Assembly (NCBI RefSeq): GCF_964204645.1
Contig: NC_134029.1
Location: forward strand, 22,958,450 to 23,022,449
Length of the DNA: 64,000 bases
Direction of reading: 5' to 3'
From: Tubulanus polymorphus
Taxonomy: Eukaryota; Nemertea; Palaeonemertea; Tubulaniformes; Tubulanidae
The notes beneath the pieces are model-generated. The model saw nothing but the letters and a program-made list of their open reading frames with translations, made no database searches and had not been told where the DNA came from. Positions within the stretch are counted from its first letter, which is position 1. Every line of letters starts with the position of its first letter. The position numbers were made by a program, and so were the translations under genes. Below, one piece after another: positions 47,869 to 61,900 of the stretch.

Positions 47869-50354
47869 ATGACTCGCTATTCATTAGATCCTGAAAATGT
47901 TGCCAAATGTAAGTATCTTCTTCATCGATTAGATTGAGTTCATACGAGTTTGGCAGGTGATATTTTGCCACAATAATGCAGCTTTATTCCTATTTACGCT
48001 ATTTCGCCAATGGCTTGTGATAGGTTGTATTTAAAATGAACCCTAATGACATTGAAACTCTAAACCCAAGAAAATGATTTTATTTTTCATTTTAGCATGC
48101 CATTGGCAAAATAGTATTTACATAGATAATGCTGCTTCCAATTAGTTTATCGTATTTGAATAATTTATGATTGCTTTTAATCTTTTTAGCGGCAAAAGCG
48201 AAAGGTTCTCATCTCCGGGTACATTTCAAGGTGAGCTTCATTATTCAATATCGAATCACTATTTTAAAGATGTTGCGAGAAAATAAGTGATTAATATTGA
48301 TATGATTTTGTTTATTAATATAGAACACTAGAGAGACGGCTCAGGTTATTAAACACATGCACTTGTCTCGCGCGAAGAAGTTCCTGAAGAATGTCATTGA
48401 CAAGAAAGAGATCGTTCCGTTCAGAAGATTCATGGGCGGTGTTGGTCGTCATGCACAGGTTATTATCATAATCAATACCGGTTTATGCAGTCCGCCTGAT
48501 ACCTAGAACTACCACTGGGTTACGGCCCTTCCATTTTTTTTATCTAGAGTCTAATACGATTCAACGTATCCAATTAGATTAATTTTCAGTGAAATCTAAA
48601 CCTGAGTGAGAAAGTGAATCTCATGGCTATTCGAGGGCTTTTTTGATGATATTTGGATTTGTGGCCTAGAAATCCAGTTCAAATTTCATTGAAAATGAAC
48701 TAATTTTCACTATGAATAACCTGGTACGTGTAATGCTTGCACCTCTTTTAATCGCGAACTTAATATGTTTGATGTTCATTTCAGGCTAAACAATGGAGAA
48801 CTACCCAAGGAAGATGGCCGAAGAAGAGTGCCACGTTCTTGTTGGATCTTTTGAAGAATGCCGAAAGCAATGCTGAATATAAGGTATGTTGAAGAATTTT
48901 GTATCAGTACTCCAAATAGACCATATTGTTACCGCCCTATTCTCTTGAGCAAGCACCATCCTTAGTTACAACATTATTCACGAAGCCCAGGCACTAGATG
49001 CTTACCCGAGCATTGATTTGAAGATGGCAAATCAATTCAAATTTTCATGAGATTTTGGTAACACCATAATCAATACCGACAGATAAACTGCTCAACATAG
49101 GTTAGGGACCTGGAAAATGAATGATATGAAGAAATTGAGGTTTCTATTTAGTTTCTCTATTTAGAAAACATACAGGGGAAGACTTTTTACCCAGGACTTT
49201 CAGATGGCATATACTCCCAAGAGGGGGTTTTCCTGAGAGAACGGTATTGAATAATTGAATCTATGTAATAGTATGAATACTGTTTATGTTGCAGGGTTTA
49301 GATGTCGATCATTTAGTCATTGAACATATTCAAGTAAACCGCGCTCCTCAGATGCGACGAAGAACGTACAGAGCTCACGGTCGAATCAATCGTAAGTTTC
49401 ATATAGTTAATCTGCTGTCAGAACTTCATTACCGGTCCGAAAATACACCTTACTCATTTGAGTGCTTCTAGGGAACATCATCTTGGCTTAAGGTTAGAGA
49501 TATAGGCTGGTGGTAATACAAGGTCCTTTCAATTCCTTGATTCCTTAAAAACCCCTTAAAGGAAACTGCTTTTCAAGATGCTTGAAACTCCTTTTATTAG
49601 CGCATAATGCCTGAAATTCCTTTCAGACTCCTTCAATTTTGAAAAAAAGCATTAAGAAATGTCTCGTTGTACAGTAGACTACAACTAAATCGATACAGTT
49701 CGGAACAGGATTTGTTTTTACCCAATACCTGTTACTGAATAAGAAGCTGAGTTAAGTAGTGTAAAGGATAAAAATGTGCTTACAAAATTACCAAAGGGTC
49801 ATTCATTTATTATGTACGCATAAAATTTGAATTTTTCAACTTCCCTCCCCCTCTGTATGCAAAATCGGCCATTTTTTCATATACATTAAGCATTACAGTA
49901 CGCAATTGCACTGACCCCTCCCCTAATGCATACGTAATAAATGAATGACCCCAAATTGATGGTGTACCGTGATATACAGTACTGATTTAGGAATCTTCAG
50001 AAGTCAGGATATGAAAGTGATGATGCAGATGCTTCCTCAAAATTTTATCCTTGAATACTCCTTATATCCAGGAATGAACGATCAGTGGGGACCCTGTGAT
50101 AATATTAATTAATGTTAGCCGGTTCTAAACGGCCTTGCTAGATATAGTGCTAAATCAGCCCTTAAAATCATTGTTATCATTGTTTAATCGAATGATTTTT
50201 GTTTTCAGCATACATGAGCAGCCCTTGTCACATCGAGATGATTCTTTCCGAGAAGGAACAGGCTGTAGCGAAAGCTCCTGAGCAAGATGAGCCCGTCAAA
50301 AAGAAGGTCTCGCAGAAGAAACTTAAAAAGCAAAAGATGATGATGAGAGAATAG
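47869..50354 (+). CDS. RPL17: 60S ribosomal protein L17 (uL22)
   Basis: uL22 lines the peptide exit tunnel of the large ribosomal subunit. Exons: 47869-47908, 48190-48230, 48324-48458, 48785-48883, 49295-49391, 50209-50354. The sum is 558 nt, or 185 residues plus TAG, one residue longer than the human protein. It starts [26 protein letters not shown], the [10 protein letters not shown] loop and the [20 protein letters not shown] tunnel hairpin are near-identical to other animals, and the C-terminus is a Lys-rich basic tail. ATG is nine bases past an acceptor, as in TOP genes with a leader exon. I found no convincing box C/D snoRNA in the introns. Confidence 0.98.
47975..48137. repeat. Imperfect inverted repeat in RPL17 coding intron 1
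   Basis: Arms 47975-48014 and 48099-48137 share GCCATTGGC, AAATAG, TAAATA and GCTGC/GCAGC blocks in inverted orientation, at about 80% identity by eye. Likely a decayed foldback MITE. Confidence 0.5.
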
Positions 50355-50379
50355 AATATATGATTTTTGATCATAGAAA

Positions 50380-50385
50380 AATAAA
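50380..50385 (+). terminator. RPL17 polyadenylation signal
   Basis: AATAAA lies 25 bp past the stop codon, giving a short 3' UTR as usual for ribosomal protein genes. Confidence 0.75.
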
Positions 50386-51479
50386 ATAATGTATAAAGAG
50401 GATAAGGAATCGTTAGAATTAATTATTTTAGGTCTATATTTACTGGATTTTAGTTGCTTATTCTATCTTCAGTCAAATTCACATTGCTACTCATTGGCTT
50501 GAAGGATTTCTGAGGAATGATACTTATCATATCAAATGTGTCATCATTTACCTTCAACGAAGAAAGCCATTTACACACAGCCTCTTAGTTAGATTCCTCT
50601 GTTGTGTAAAATTAGATGGAAGAGAAAAAGCGCCATTCATTGATGGACCATTATTCGTTGTGAAAGGTTTAGATTCGTCATTTCAGAAAAATGTTCTCTT
50701 GACGGAATTCAGTGTTGTTACAATTGAAAATTTATACGGTAGATGGCGTATTAGCTATGATTTATCAGCATTTTACATATTCCGTTACGAAGGTCGGCTA
50801 AAAAAAACCGAATTATTTTAGAATTATTATCACCCCAACTAAGAACTTTGAACGTTCATGTGAATTGAAATTCCAGGAAATCTAATTTTTTGTTTGAATA
50901 ATGATTAGAGGTGGATATGTTTTACGGTTTGAGATGATCGCGGCACTTATCTGAAATTTATCACGATTGCCTACACAGTACGTGCGTGACAGACATTCCT
51001 TTTAATCGAACTATGTACACTCCAAATGCGATTCCCTACGATTTTGCTACATTGTAAATAAATAATTGTTTCAGCAAAGAAAGGTGCCGATCATAATTTC
51101 TAAGTCATTTTTATAGCAAACATCTTTCGATGATGAGACAACAGATCAGCATACTGGTGTAATAAACTACCTAGTTTCGCCGCGCGGCGCTGTTTTAATC
51201 GGGATTCGAACCCACTCGATTATTTCAAAGTGTCAAGGTCTACTTTCGAATACGAAATAATATCTATGACAAGCAAATGATTCTATTTCACGCAAGACGT
51301 TATGAGATCTGAAACCAAAGCAAATCACCATATTCATAAAAATATTTCAAGATTTATTTTATACTTTTCGGAATATATCATAACGACTTTCAATCGCTTC
51401 TATTTGTAAACAACATCGAAACTAATTTCGCGATTGACCAATCAGGTTTCGAGGTTGTTTACTGCATCTTTCACCATAC

Positions 51480-51713
51480 ACAGCGCTGAATTCATGAATG
51501 GTCGCGGTTCTAGCGACTCAACCAGCCCGAAAATGCCGAAAATATCACCGCGCGACTGTCACCGAGACGTCGAAAACGGCTGACATGACTGAGAATAGGA
51601 GATCATAGAGGAATCTATTCGTAGTTTAGCTCGACACGCCGTCGTGGCATCTGGAATGCCGGAAAATATTCACCACATTTCATATCTGGCAATGTCATCC
51701 CCGACTTATTTTG
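51480..51713 (+). other. Possible 5' UTR exon of the insulin-like receptor
   Basis: A locally GC-rich stretch ends at a good donor, TTTTG|GTACGTG (51714). The next plus-strand acceptor in a suitable place is at 52978, just before the coding exon. The interval 50400-51480 shows no gene; a tRNA-like B-box (GGATTCGAACCC) lies at about 51199. Confidence 0.3.
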
Positions 51714-52994
51714 GTACGTGTTGTGTATGAGAAAGTCAGTGTGCTTACCCTTTTATTACTTATCATCAGACAGGTGTGTACGTGTACAGCTTCCTAACTT
51801 TAGCATATTTAAATAAAAATAAATATAGGAAATAAGTCATTCATTCATTCATTCATATTCGTTCAGTTGAAATGATTTAATTTTTAAAAGATGGACAAGT
51901 TAAAACAAGGGTAATGACACGGCCAGCAGCAGTGGCTTGCTGCTGCTGCTGGGGGTAAGACTGCAGGTATGGTCTGTGGTGTGGCTATGTGGTGCCTACT
52001 GGCCCAGCAAGGACTCGCCCTGGTTTTTAGTAAATATAAGTTTTAACAAACACGATTCACAACCTGCAGTGCAGTTGCGCCCGAGACGTTCGAGATACCA
52101 AATTTTCAAAACTCGTCTGTGAATCATATGATGCATTCCACTTAAACTTGGTGTCAACTCTCTTCATCATCGAGTACTTGATCCATCCTTGAAATAGATG
52201 CAAATTTGCATCATTCAATGTTGACGATGCACTATTTGAACGATACACGATATTCAATATGTGAATAAGAGTATGTTTTTGAATAATTTTTGAGTTTGAA
52301 CAGGTTTTGTATAAATCTATAGTCCTTGGCCTGAAATTACGGGACAACATAACCCGAGGCTCCGTCACTGTTGGTTAAGAAATAAAAACATTTTGTGCTC
52401 AATACCTCGGACCTGAATCAAACTACTAATAGTAGGCAATTCAACTGATAGGCTATCGACCCCAGTTTCAGACGCCTACATTCATAAACTTCATGATTGT
52501 AGGCCCTTATGTGAATTATTTGCCGATTGTTTCCCGCACTGGGTATTCAGTTCACATTCGGCTCCTTTGCAGATGACTCAATGCTATTATTCCGAGAAAA
52601 AATGTATAATGAATGTGGTCAGTCACGCTGCTGGCTAGTTTAATTACCTGTGTGAATACATATCTTCTTTGTAGGCCCAACTCAACTCACTGGTTTGAAA
52701 ACTAGGTTGATACATTCTAATAAGAGTGATGATTTCTATTATTATTAGAGAGGTTACCTGTAGCCTTAGAATTTTCATGTGCCCGGATTTTAGGAAATTT
52801 TTTTTTTGCTGCAAAACTCGGTGCTCAATGGTATAATCTGGGAATTTATAATAATGGGAATGAAATTTAGGATTTATTGAAAAATTTAAGATTCAAAAAA
52901 CTTTTTACTGAATATGGGTTTTATCGATGTTACTATAATATGATTTGTATGTGATGAATATTTTTTTGGTATTTTCAGTAAATGTCTGTCCAAC

Positions 52995-55900
52995 ATGAAG
53001 ACAACGTATTTTCAATGTGTATTCAACATTTTGTGCATATATGGAATAAGTTTGGCCCGGGTTGATTTTGTAAACGCAAGCAATGAATTTTCCTCCGCCA
53101 TTGTTCATTCAGGTAAGTTACGGATCTGGGAACGGTTTTATAGACGGCGTTATTTTTAATCTAGGGATTAACTGAACCCAGGTATTAAGTTAATACCAGT
53201 CCATAAAACCAGTGTCTGGGTTTTACTAGGCCCAATTTTTACCTAGGACTTTAATTATTTTAATTCAAGGACTTATTATAAATCTAATTTGTAGGAGCTG
53301 AAAGATCTTATACGTCAATGATGACTATGATAATAACTGTATCGTTACATTCGAGATTGATTATATTTTATTCCGCTATTTTCAGAACAAAGAAAGTCAC
53401 TTAAAGAAAGAAACGACAAAACTAGTAAGTAGAATGACATTAAACCCACAGATTTGAAAGATGATAATGATTATATCAAGTAGGGGTTTATACAGGCCGG
53501 GGTACTAGTGCAATTTTGGGGGAAAATTGGTATATTTAGTGCATAAGTGCCCCTATTGCATATTTGGACTTCGAAGTGTCCTTTTGGGATATGACAAGTT
53601 CTTAAGCCCCAGATCCTCCCCTGTCAAGAATTAAAATCAAACGTTTCTAACTTCTCTCGCCGTTGAGACCACCATCAGGTGTCCAGAATGTCGATCATGC
53701 AGGTAAAACCCCAGGGGCCAGTTTTATAGAATAGCATTAGCTTTAACCGGGGGGGCTAACTCGGTTTAAAATGAATTGAGTTAGCCCCCTGGGTTAAAGT
53801 TAATACCAGTTCATAAAACCGACCCCAGTAATCTATTCTTTACTTAAATTCGCAAAAATAAAACAATGATAGCATTCTCCTCTATTTCAGTATGTTCCGA
53901 TGTTATAATAGGAAATACGGTGACGGACTTCGAGAAATTACGAAATTGTCGAGTGATCGAGGGCTTTCTGAAGATATTACTGATCGACACGGCGACGTCG
54001 GAAGATTTCGACAACTTGCGTTTTCCGAACCTGATCGAAATCACCGATTACGTGTTGCTGTTTCGCGTTTACGGATTAAAATCGTTGCGCGCGTTGTTGC
54101 CGAATTTAACGGTCATCCGCGGACACAACTTGTTCTTCAACTACGCGTTGGTCGCGTATGAAATGCCCGATCTGGAGGATTTAGGTTTGTACAGTTTGAC
54201 GGCGATTCTGCGCGGCGCCGTGCGCCTCGAGAAGAATCCGAAACTCTGTTACGTCGACACTCTCGACTGGGATTTAATCACGAACGTCGCGCAAAGCGAT
54301 CATTTCTTCGTTCAGAATCGCGACGTCGACGAATGTGTGAACATTTGCCCGAAAACGGGTTGTCAGATTCGTCGACTTAGCACGGATATCGTACAGTCGA
54401 GGAGCGTCTGCTGGAGCAGTTATAACTGCCAAAAAGGTAAGAATGAGATCCCTTATTGAACAGGAAAACTCGGGGAATTAGAATAATCTAGAAAAACTCT
54501 CGGAATTTCAGAAATTTTGCAAAATGACCTGAAAAACTCGCGGAATTCGGATGTTTTTATAAATACGCGATTCATAAAGAATTGATGAATTGTAACATTT
54601 TAAACCTAGACTTTTGTGTTAAGCCTATAACAAAGAAAAATCAGGGAAAATTCAGGAAATCTGTCAATTGGCGGAAAGTGGCCACTGTCTTGGATCTTCC
54701 ATTTAAGCTTTTATTTGTATTACCCAAAAATTCGCAGAATTTTGACAAATTTCTGTTGAAACAAAGAAAAATTTGATCAGTGAAAAGGATCAGGATTTGA
54801 TCAGTCCAAAATTACATTCGTATCCAGTATTTCAGTTTGATTTTGATAATTATTTGAGACAAATTGCAACCTAATCATTTAAAGAAGAGGCCTATTTAAA
54901 TTCAGCTTAGAAATTCCCGGGCTTAGAAATCTGCCTCCCTGGAAAATCTGGATCGTTCGAAAAAATCCGTAATTAGCACATTTAATTAATCACCAATAGA
55001 TATTACACATGGAATCATGAATAATCATATCAGCACAGTACGGAATTGTCAGCCTTGAAATTTGTTTATAGCAGACTCAGTTCGATATGACCTAGTTGAA
55101 CCTTTGTAAATACGCCATTTTTTTCCGATGCTTCTTTTTTTCCACAACAACGTAGGCCTATTTGTTTTCAAATACTTGTCAAAATAGCACCTGGACTTGA
55201 TGATAATAGACCTTGTGTTCATCGATTAATACAATGTATTCATTGGTTTATAAGTACTTAGAGTGACCTTCGCGTTAAATCTGTTCGAATTGATACAAGA
55301 TCGATTGTTGGAAATGTGGGTTGTCTAGTAAAATCTTATCCTTAGCAGAAATTCTGTTTTCCAATCGCCGGGATCACACGAGTTCTTTTAACCCGGGCCA
55401 AATTAGGCCCGGAACAACCATTCACACGGGTATTAAATGGGCCTATGCCCCAGGCCGGAGCCAGATTTTAGCACAGGTCAAATTATTACTTGTAAATTGC
55501 TAATGGTTCCAGAAAGAAGGAACTTCGCTTTGTTTAAGCTTTGTTTAGTATCGGGTGAGTGGTTTACGTGTGAACGCGCTCTCTAATTAGGCACGGGCCA
55601 AATTTGACTCGGGGTCTGATCCGCGCCAATTTGGCCCCGGCCAAATTGTCACCGTGTGATTGGGGCTATAGTTAGGTTCATTCAGTTACGTAAATCGGGA
55701 AAAAAGTCAACACCGTTTTACAGAATAAATGTCATTGTACCAATTTTACCCCAGTTTTATATACAAAGGTTATTTACGTCTATAAAAGCTGTTTGTGAAT
55801 TCTTTCCTAGTAAATGCGCCCCATAAATTCATGCGGAGAGTGATATTTCGAGGAATTTAGTTCCGCATGTTTTTATATATATATATCGGTTGCGCGTTTT

Positions 55901-58900
55901 CTTCCTAGACCCGATTACAGTCAAGTACGTTTAAGTTATCAAAACATTGGCTCGATCTAGATGACTTTATATCCTTGTTAGTAAATATAGATGAAATCCA
56001 CTTTCGAATTCAAAATGATTTAGGGCCTAGTTGTTTTCGGGTTATTGCCTTTTCCTCCGATATATCCGCACTTTCCATTTCAACTTATGACAAAAATGCC
56101 TCTGAATGAATCATAACAACAGAGTTGTAGTCCTACAATATAAAATGATAAGAGTCTGCTGATTTCATTAGCCGTAGGTAGAATGAGAAAACATAGAAAA
56201 ATTCCTAGTTCATACGCAAAGGATCAGGGGCGGGCGCAGGTAAAACCCAGTTAGTGCTAACCGTGGTTCGTACTAACCGTGGTTAGTACACTGTGTTTAG
56301 GCATAAATGGGCGCAGAAAATCGTTGTTAGCTAACCACATCTTCGTGCGGTCTCTTATTTCAATCTGGTTAGCCTAACCACGGATAAGCCACTAACCACG
56401 GATAAGCCACTAACCACGTTTAGGCTAACAGGGTTTCCTGCGCCCGCCCCTGTTGACTATCATTTAAACCTTTTGTTGTTATTTCAATACGAATATTGTG
56501 TGCATCATCTCATTTTTATGAAACGGGAAAATAAAAACATATTCTTTCTGAACTTGTTTGCGACCATCTATATATTTTTTTTGTAGTGTGTCCTGAAAAA
56601 TGTTCCAGTAATCGTTACTGTCACGTCGATACGAATATTCATTTATGCTGCGACGAGCAATGCGTCGGAGGTTGTACGGGACCTAAACAAACTGACTGCG
56701 TCGCTTGTAAACACGTCTATTACCAAGGTCGATGTCTAACGCGTTGTCCATACGGGACTTACGAAGTAAGTGACACGCGCGAGAGTTTCACAAGTCTATT
56801 AATATTCGTAGAGGCGGCAGACGACGATGTTTCTTTTTTCGACAGTCGATTTTCTTTCTTCAGACGTCGGAACGACGACGAACCCGAGCGACAAACATTC
56901 CACTATAAATCTCGGTACAATGTTCGACTGTGTTATGTTTGTATAAGCCATTTATCTCTTGCCCGCGAGTTTTGATAATCTATGAAAAACAACCCGCACT
57001 CTCGCTGTCATGTAATACAGTAAAAAGCCTCGAAGGCAGTTCAGTCTTTGCACTTGCATTCAATATTTTTGCCGTCTCAAACCTGTATGTTGTTTTTGCA
57101 TTTTTTTTCCCCTGTTTGCGCTTAGACGACCGCAAATGTCAGAATTTTATGGGCGGATAATTTTTTCTTACTTGCATTACGAAGTTCAAACAAGTTCGTT
57201 GTCTGTCCGAGTCGGAATGTATGCGGAAACACACGAAAAAATATCCGTGGAAACTAGTGGTCGGGAAGTGCGTGCTCGATTGTCCGAGCGGCTACACAGA
57301 GGATGACAGAAACCCGAAAAAATGTAAAAAGTGTGAAGGCCGATGTCCAAAAGGTAAATAAAAATGAGTATCGCGTAGGCTTAGCGATACGTTTCTCGGA
57401 ATCATTCTATTCTTCGAACCCATACGCGATTTATGACTAATTCGGTTTAATTCATTCTTTAATTCAGTTTGCAGCGGGGCTAAAATTGATAACATCGCCG
57501 CGGCACAACGACTGAAGGGCTGTACGGTTATCAATGGAATGTTGGATATTCAACTGAAAGGAGGACGTAAGCATCAAATGAAATAATTCCCCAAAAACCT
57601 CAAAAAAATAGAGTTCCTTTTTGATTTATTTACTACGTTGAGACTATATTCTAATAAATATTGATTTCTCGTTCCGCGTGTTTAGAAAATATTGTCAAAG
57701 AACTCGAGGAAAGTCTGGGTAAAATCGAAGAAGTGACCGGTTACGTGAAGATAGCGCGATCTTTCGCGTTGGTATCATTGAATTTCCTGAAGAAACTTCA
57801 CACTATTCACGGCGTCATAAAGGAAAATAACAAGTAAGTCGTCGTCGTCTCCTCAAATGCGACAACGCGTAGTGTTAAAAAATCAACTTGATTATGACGT
57901 TTGTCGCTGTCGTTGGGCGGATCGTGACTACATGAAAAAACAGACTATTACCTGAAATGTTATTTAGTTTAGTTTCTGTTTCATGACGTCATGTTATCGT
58001 ATTTATATGATTGCGTTATAGGCTTAGGTCTAGTGGTAACTGTAAGCAGTAATAATTCCCTGGATGATATAAGTTCCCCCAGGTAGAAATCCCGTAGGCA
58101 AAAATCCAAGATAAAATTCCCCTAGTTGAAATTCGCTCAGGTAAAAAATCTAGGGCCATTGCTGAAAAGTTGGTTAGAGATTTCACGGGTGGATAAATAC
58201 CAAAGTGACAATGAACTTTTATTTGTCACTACTTTGTCAACTAACCACTGGTTAATTCTAACCAACTTTTCAGCCGATCACGCCTGCGTTTTATGAACTT
58301 TAAAGAACATTTCATGAATACAAATAAATCAACCTTGAAATTGTTTCTATTTGCGCTTCATTCCGAATCTGTTGGGGAATTTACTGGCTTTGATGAATTG
58401 GGGATTATTACCTAGGGGATTTTACCTACATCCTAGTAATCGGCTTTTCGTCTAAAACCATGGACAGGTTTGGAAATCTAGAGACAAGAGAATTTGCTTT
58501 AGATACTGTATCGTGGTTCATTTCCTACTTTGACTTTTAATCTACAGTCTATAGTTTAATGAGGGTAGATTTGTGTAAATATCCAATGCTCGTCTGTCTC
58601 GTTCTGACTCAGACATGTGCCTGTCACATGCGCCTGTACCATAGTTCTTTCAGTCGGTCAGACGTTTTGACTAAGAACCTTAGCAAAAAACGATTTATGC
58701 CTTGTTTCTCATTTCTGCTGAGCTGAAAAGTGAGACCCAGTCGGCCACCTATATATACTCTGTGCATTGATTTTCTTTCAAATCATGCTCTAACTTACTA
58801 TAACAGACCCGGTAGTTATAGAAATGAACTGATTACAAATTTTATTGCAGTTTACTAAATTACCTGGCTGATCAGGAAAAACAAAGTATCATTTTATTTT

Positions 58901-61900
58901 AGCCTTAGGCCTTTTTAAACACTTGGAGAGCAGATTTTTTCGAGAAAAAAGTGGGAGTGAAGGGAAAGAAATTTTTGAAAAAAATAATTTTTAGGCAAAA
59001 AAAATGTATACCTCGTTTCTGCGCTCTGTAGTTAATTTTAGTCAAATGATGGTAGAAATGAAAATAAAACTATAACTTTTTTGCAATTCATAAGAAAATT
59101 GAGATGAACATAACTTACTACAAGTTACTTCATTAAACCTCAAGAGGGGCGTATCAAAAAATTCCGATGAAAATACACAGCAGGATTTGAAATGAGGATT
59201 TTTGCAGAAATCTGTGAGGCGGATCCATAGTCCAAGTAATTAAGAAAGAAGTCTTTGGGTGATTGTATTTTACAAATTTGAATGAACTGACAGAGTAGTA
59301 GTACACAGTACAAGACTGAGCGTATCAGACATGTGATTGTACGGTATTTCTGTCAGTCAGACATGCGCCTGTCGAGTATCTCGTTGTCGGTAGTCGATGA
59401 GTTTGTTTACCTGATCCACTTCTCGGTGAAGGTCACATGTGTTGACAACATTGACTCTCTCGTTCGTTGCAGAAAATTCAATAAGTGAGTGGGAGAACCC
59501 TGCGTGCGCGACTATAGTGAACGACTCCACTCCGCATTGCTTTCACTGTCTGGAATGCAGTTAATGTAGTCATGATAAACACATTATAACCAACTTTAAT
59601 CATTTTAGAATTTCTAATTCAGACTGTATTCCTGCCGAGTCAATGTCCGTTGATTCTATTTATAAAATACTTGAGTTATTTTTTTTTTTCGAAACTATTT
59701 TTGATATTTTGTTTACATTATCAATTGATGATGGAGAGATTGAACTATATGATAATACCATTTCTAACAACAATAGCTGAAGATATTTAAGACCGCGTGG
59801 GGACTGACCTGCAAAAACCTTGAAATCAGAAAAATATAGAAAAAAACTAGGAAAACTTTACAAATTTTGTGCGGGTTTATCAGTACGTGATTCAATTATA
59901 ATGTTACATTTTAAACCTGGATATATCTCGTGATTCACTCATTCAACTCAGGGAAAACTGGGCTCTGTTTTATGGACTAGCATTAAGTTTAACCTGGAGG
60001 CTAACTTAATTCATTTTCAATTGAGTCACCCCACGGGTTAAAGGTAATACCAGTCTACAAAACCGGGCCCAGGGAAATTATAAATGGCTGAAAAGTGGTC
60101 GCACGCAATAGTTAAAGGAGATCCTTTCTTTTTAAAACTGAAAATCGCTTTAGCGTGGCCGGTAAATAGAAAAATTAATCGAATGATCGTTTCTGATTTC
60201 AGATACGCCCTATTCGTCATCGATAATCAGAATCTATTGGATATTTGGAATTTCACGACTCACCCGAAACTGAAAATCGGCGCAGGAAGTTCGGTTCTTT
60301 TTCAGCTCAATCGAAAACTGTGTAGAAATAAAATCGACGTGCTGATCAACCAACTCGGCTTAAAGGATACGATTACGCCTGAAGATATCTCGTCTAACGG
60401 TGATCTAGTTGCTTGTAAGTGTATTCGTTTGACTGTCTGTGTAGTATACACGTTCTGACGTATTTCAGGTTCTATTTTCGCTTAACCCTTTCAGTGCATC
60501 TACACTGCAGTGCGGTGTATAAATCAGTGATGGATTTTGCTAGTACACTGCATCGCAGTGTAATGATGCAATTAGTAATTATCTCTCGTCAAAAATGGCA
60601 GCACCTGTCAAACATAGTGAAATACTAGTATTTCGGGTTCTATTTTCGCCTAACCCTTCCAGTGCGTCTACACTGCAGTGCGGTGTATAAATCAGTGATG
60701 GATTTTGCTAGTACACCGAACTGCGGTGTATTGATTTAATTAGTAATTATCGTCAAAAATGGCAGCTCAAACAGTGAAATACTAGTAACTAACGATACAC
60801 CGCGCTGCGGTGTAGATGCACTATAGTGGTATTCCCGTTACTCGAAACACTAGGGTGGAATCTTTAAAAATTTTCAAATTATCTCCAGCACTATGGGGTA
60901 TCAATTAGTTAGCACTGAAAGGGTTAATAAAACAGATTATTCATTGATCGTTAGAAATTTCTATCATTTCGAAATATGTTGGAATGAATTTGACTGCGGG
61001 TTGGTTTCTATTTTGAAATGAATCGTTGAACTCATTCGCGATGTTAAGCCTAATTCAGGTCGCATTAGATCTCATGTGACGGTGATGTACGAATCACATG
61101 ATTAAAGTGATCTTGGCCAAATCGGCGACATGTGACATGAGTATTCTTAAGACCGAAGCGCAGACGATCGCATCGGATCTTAGAGCAACCTGAGTTTGGC
61201 TTTGAATATAATTAATATTATTAATATTGAATTTGAATATTAATTTTGGATATTGAAATAGATTTGTCCGATAGACTCGTGAATCAATGCGGGATTCAAT
61301 AAAAAATGAATGAATTGTAACTGATTCACTCGGATAATTTTGTATTATCGCATGGGAATTAGTAAATACGCGGAAGTGGCGCCACCTTGTGTATAGGTAA
61401 TGAAGAGCGGGCTGAAAAGAATAACACAATTATAATTGCAGGCGATTTAGTTAAGTTGAAACTGAAGCTGTTTCGTGCCGGCAGTAATCTAGTCGTTACG
61501 TTTACTAGTTTCAAAACTGCCGACCCCCGTCAGATACTCGGGTACGCGGTACATTTCCGCGAAGCGTAAGTACCGTGTCAACCGCCAGGTGCCGCGCTTC
61601 GTAGTAGTTCCTCCTTCTAACGCCGCGTGGTAAGCACTTTTTGCCATACGTTGAAATTGACCTAGAGTCGGCAGCCTTGAGGAAATCTCTATAGAAATCA
61701 GGATTTAAACATTTAACAGTACCGTAGTGCTACAGCAGTACTCTCATCATCACAGTCAACGAAGCTATTTATTACTTATAGCCTAACCCTAACCTATCCC
61801 ATCATAATGCATAACCTTACCCTAACTCTAAACGCACTACCCTAAATGCTAATCTTTTGCATTTCAAAACACTGCAATTTTGATTTCATCATCGCCCGGT

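Noticed and set aside
47909-50208. Box C/D snoRNA in RPL17 introns, as vertebrates have
   Set aside because: Isolated TGATGA-like motifs occur (about 48640) but none has paired C and D boxes with a terminal stem.
60084-60202. Upstream extension of the receptor L2 exon to an ATG at 60084
   Set aside because: A good acceptor (GATTTCAG) at 60202 restores phase with the exon ending at 57833; the extension is intron read-through.
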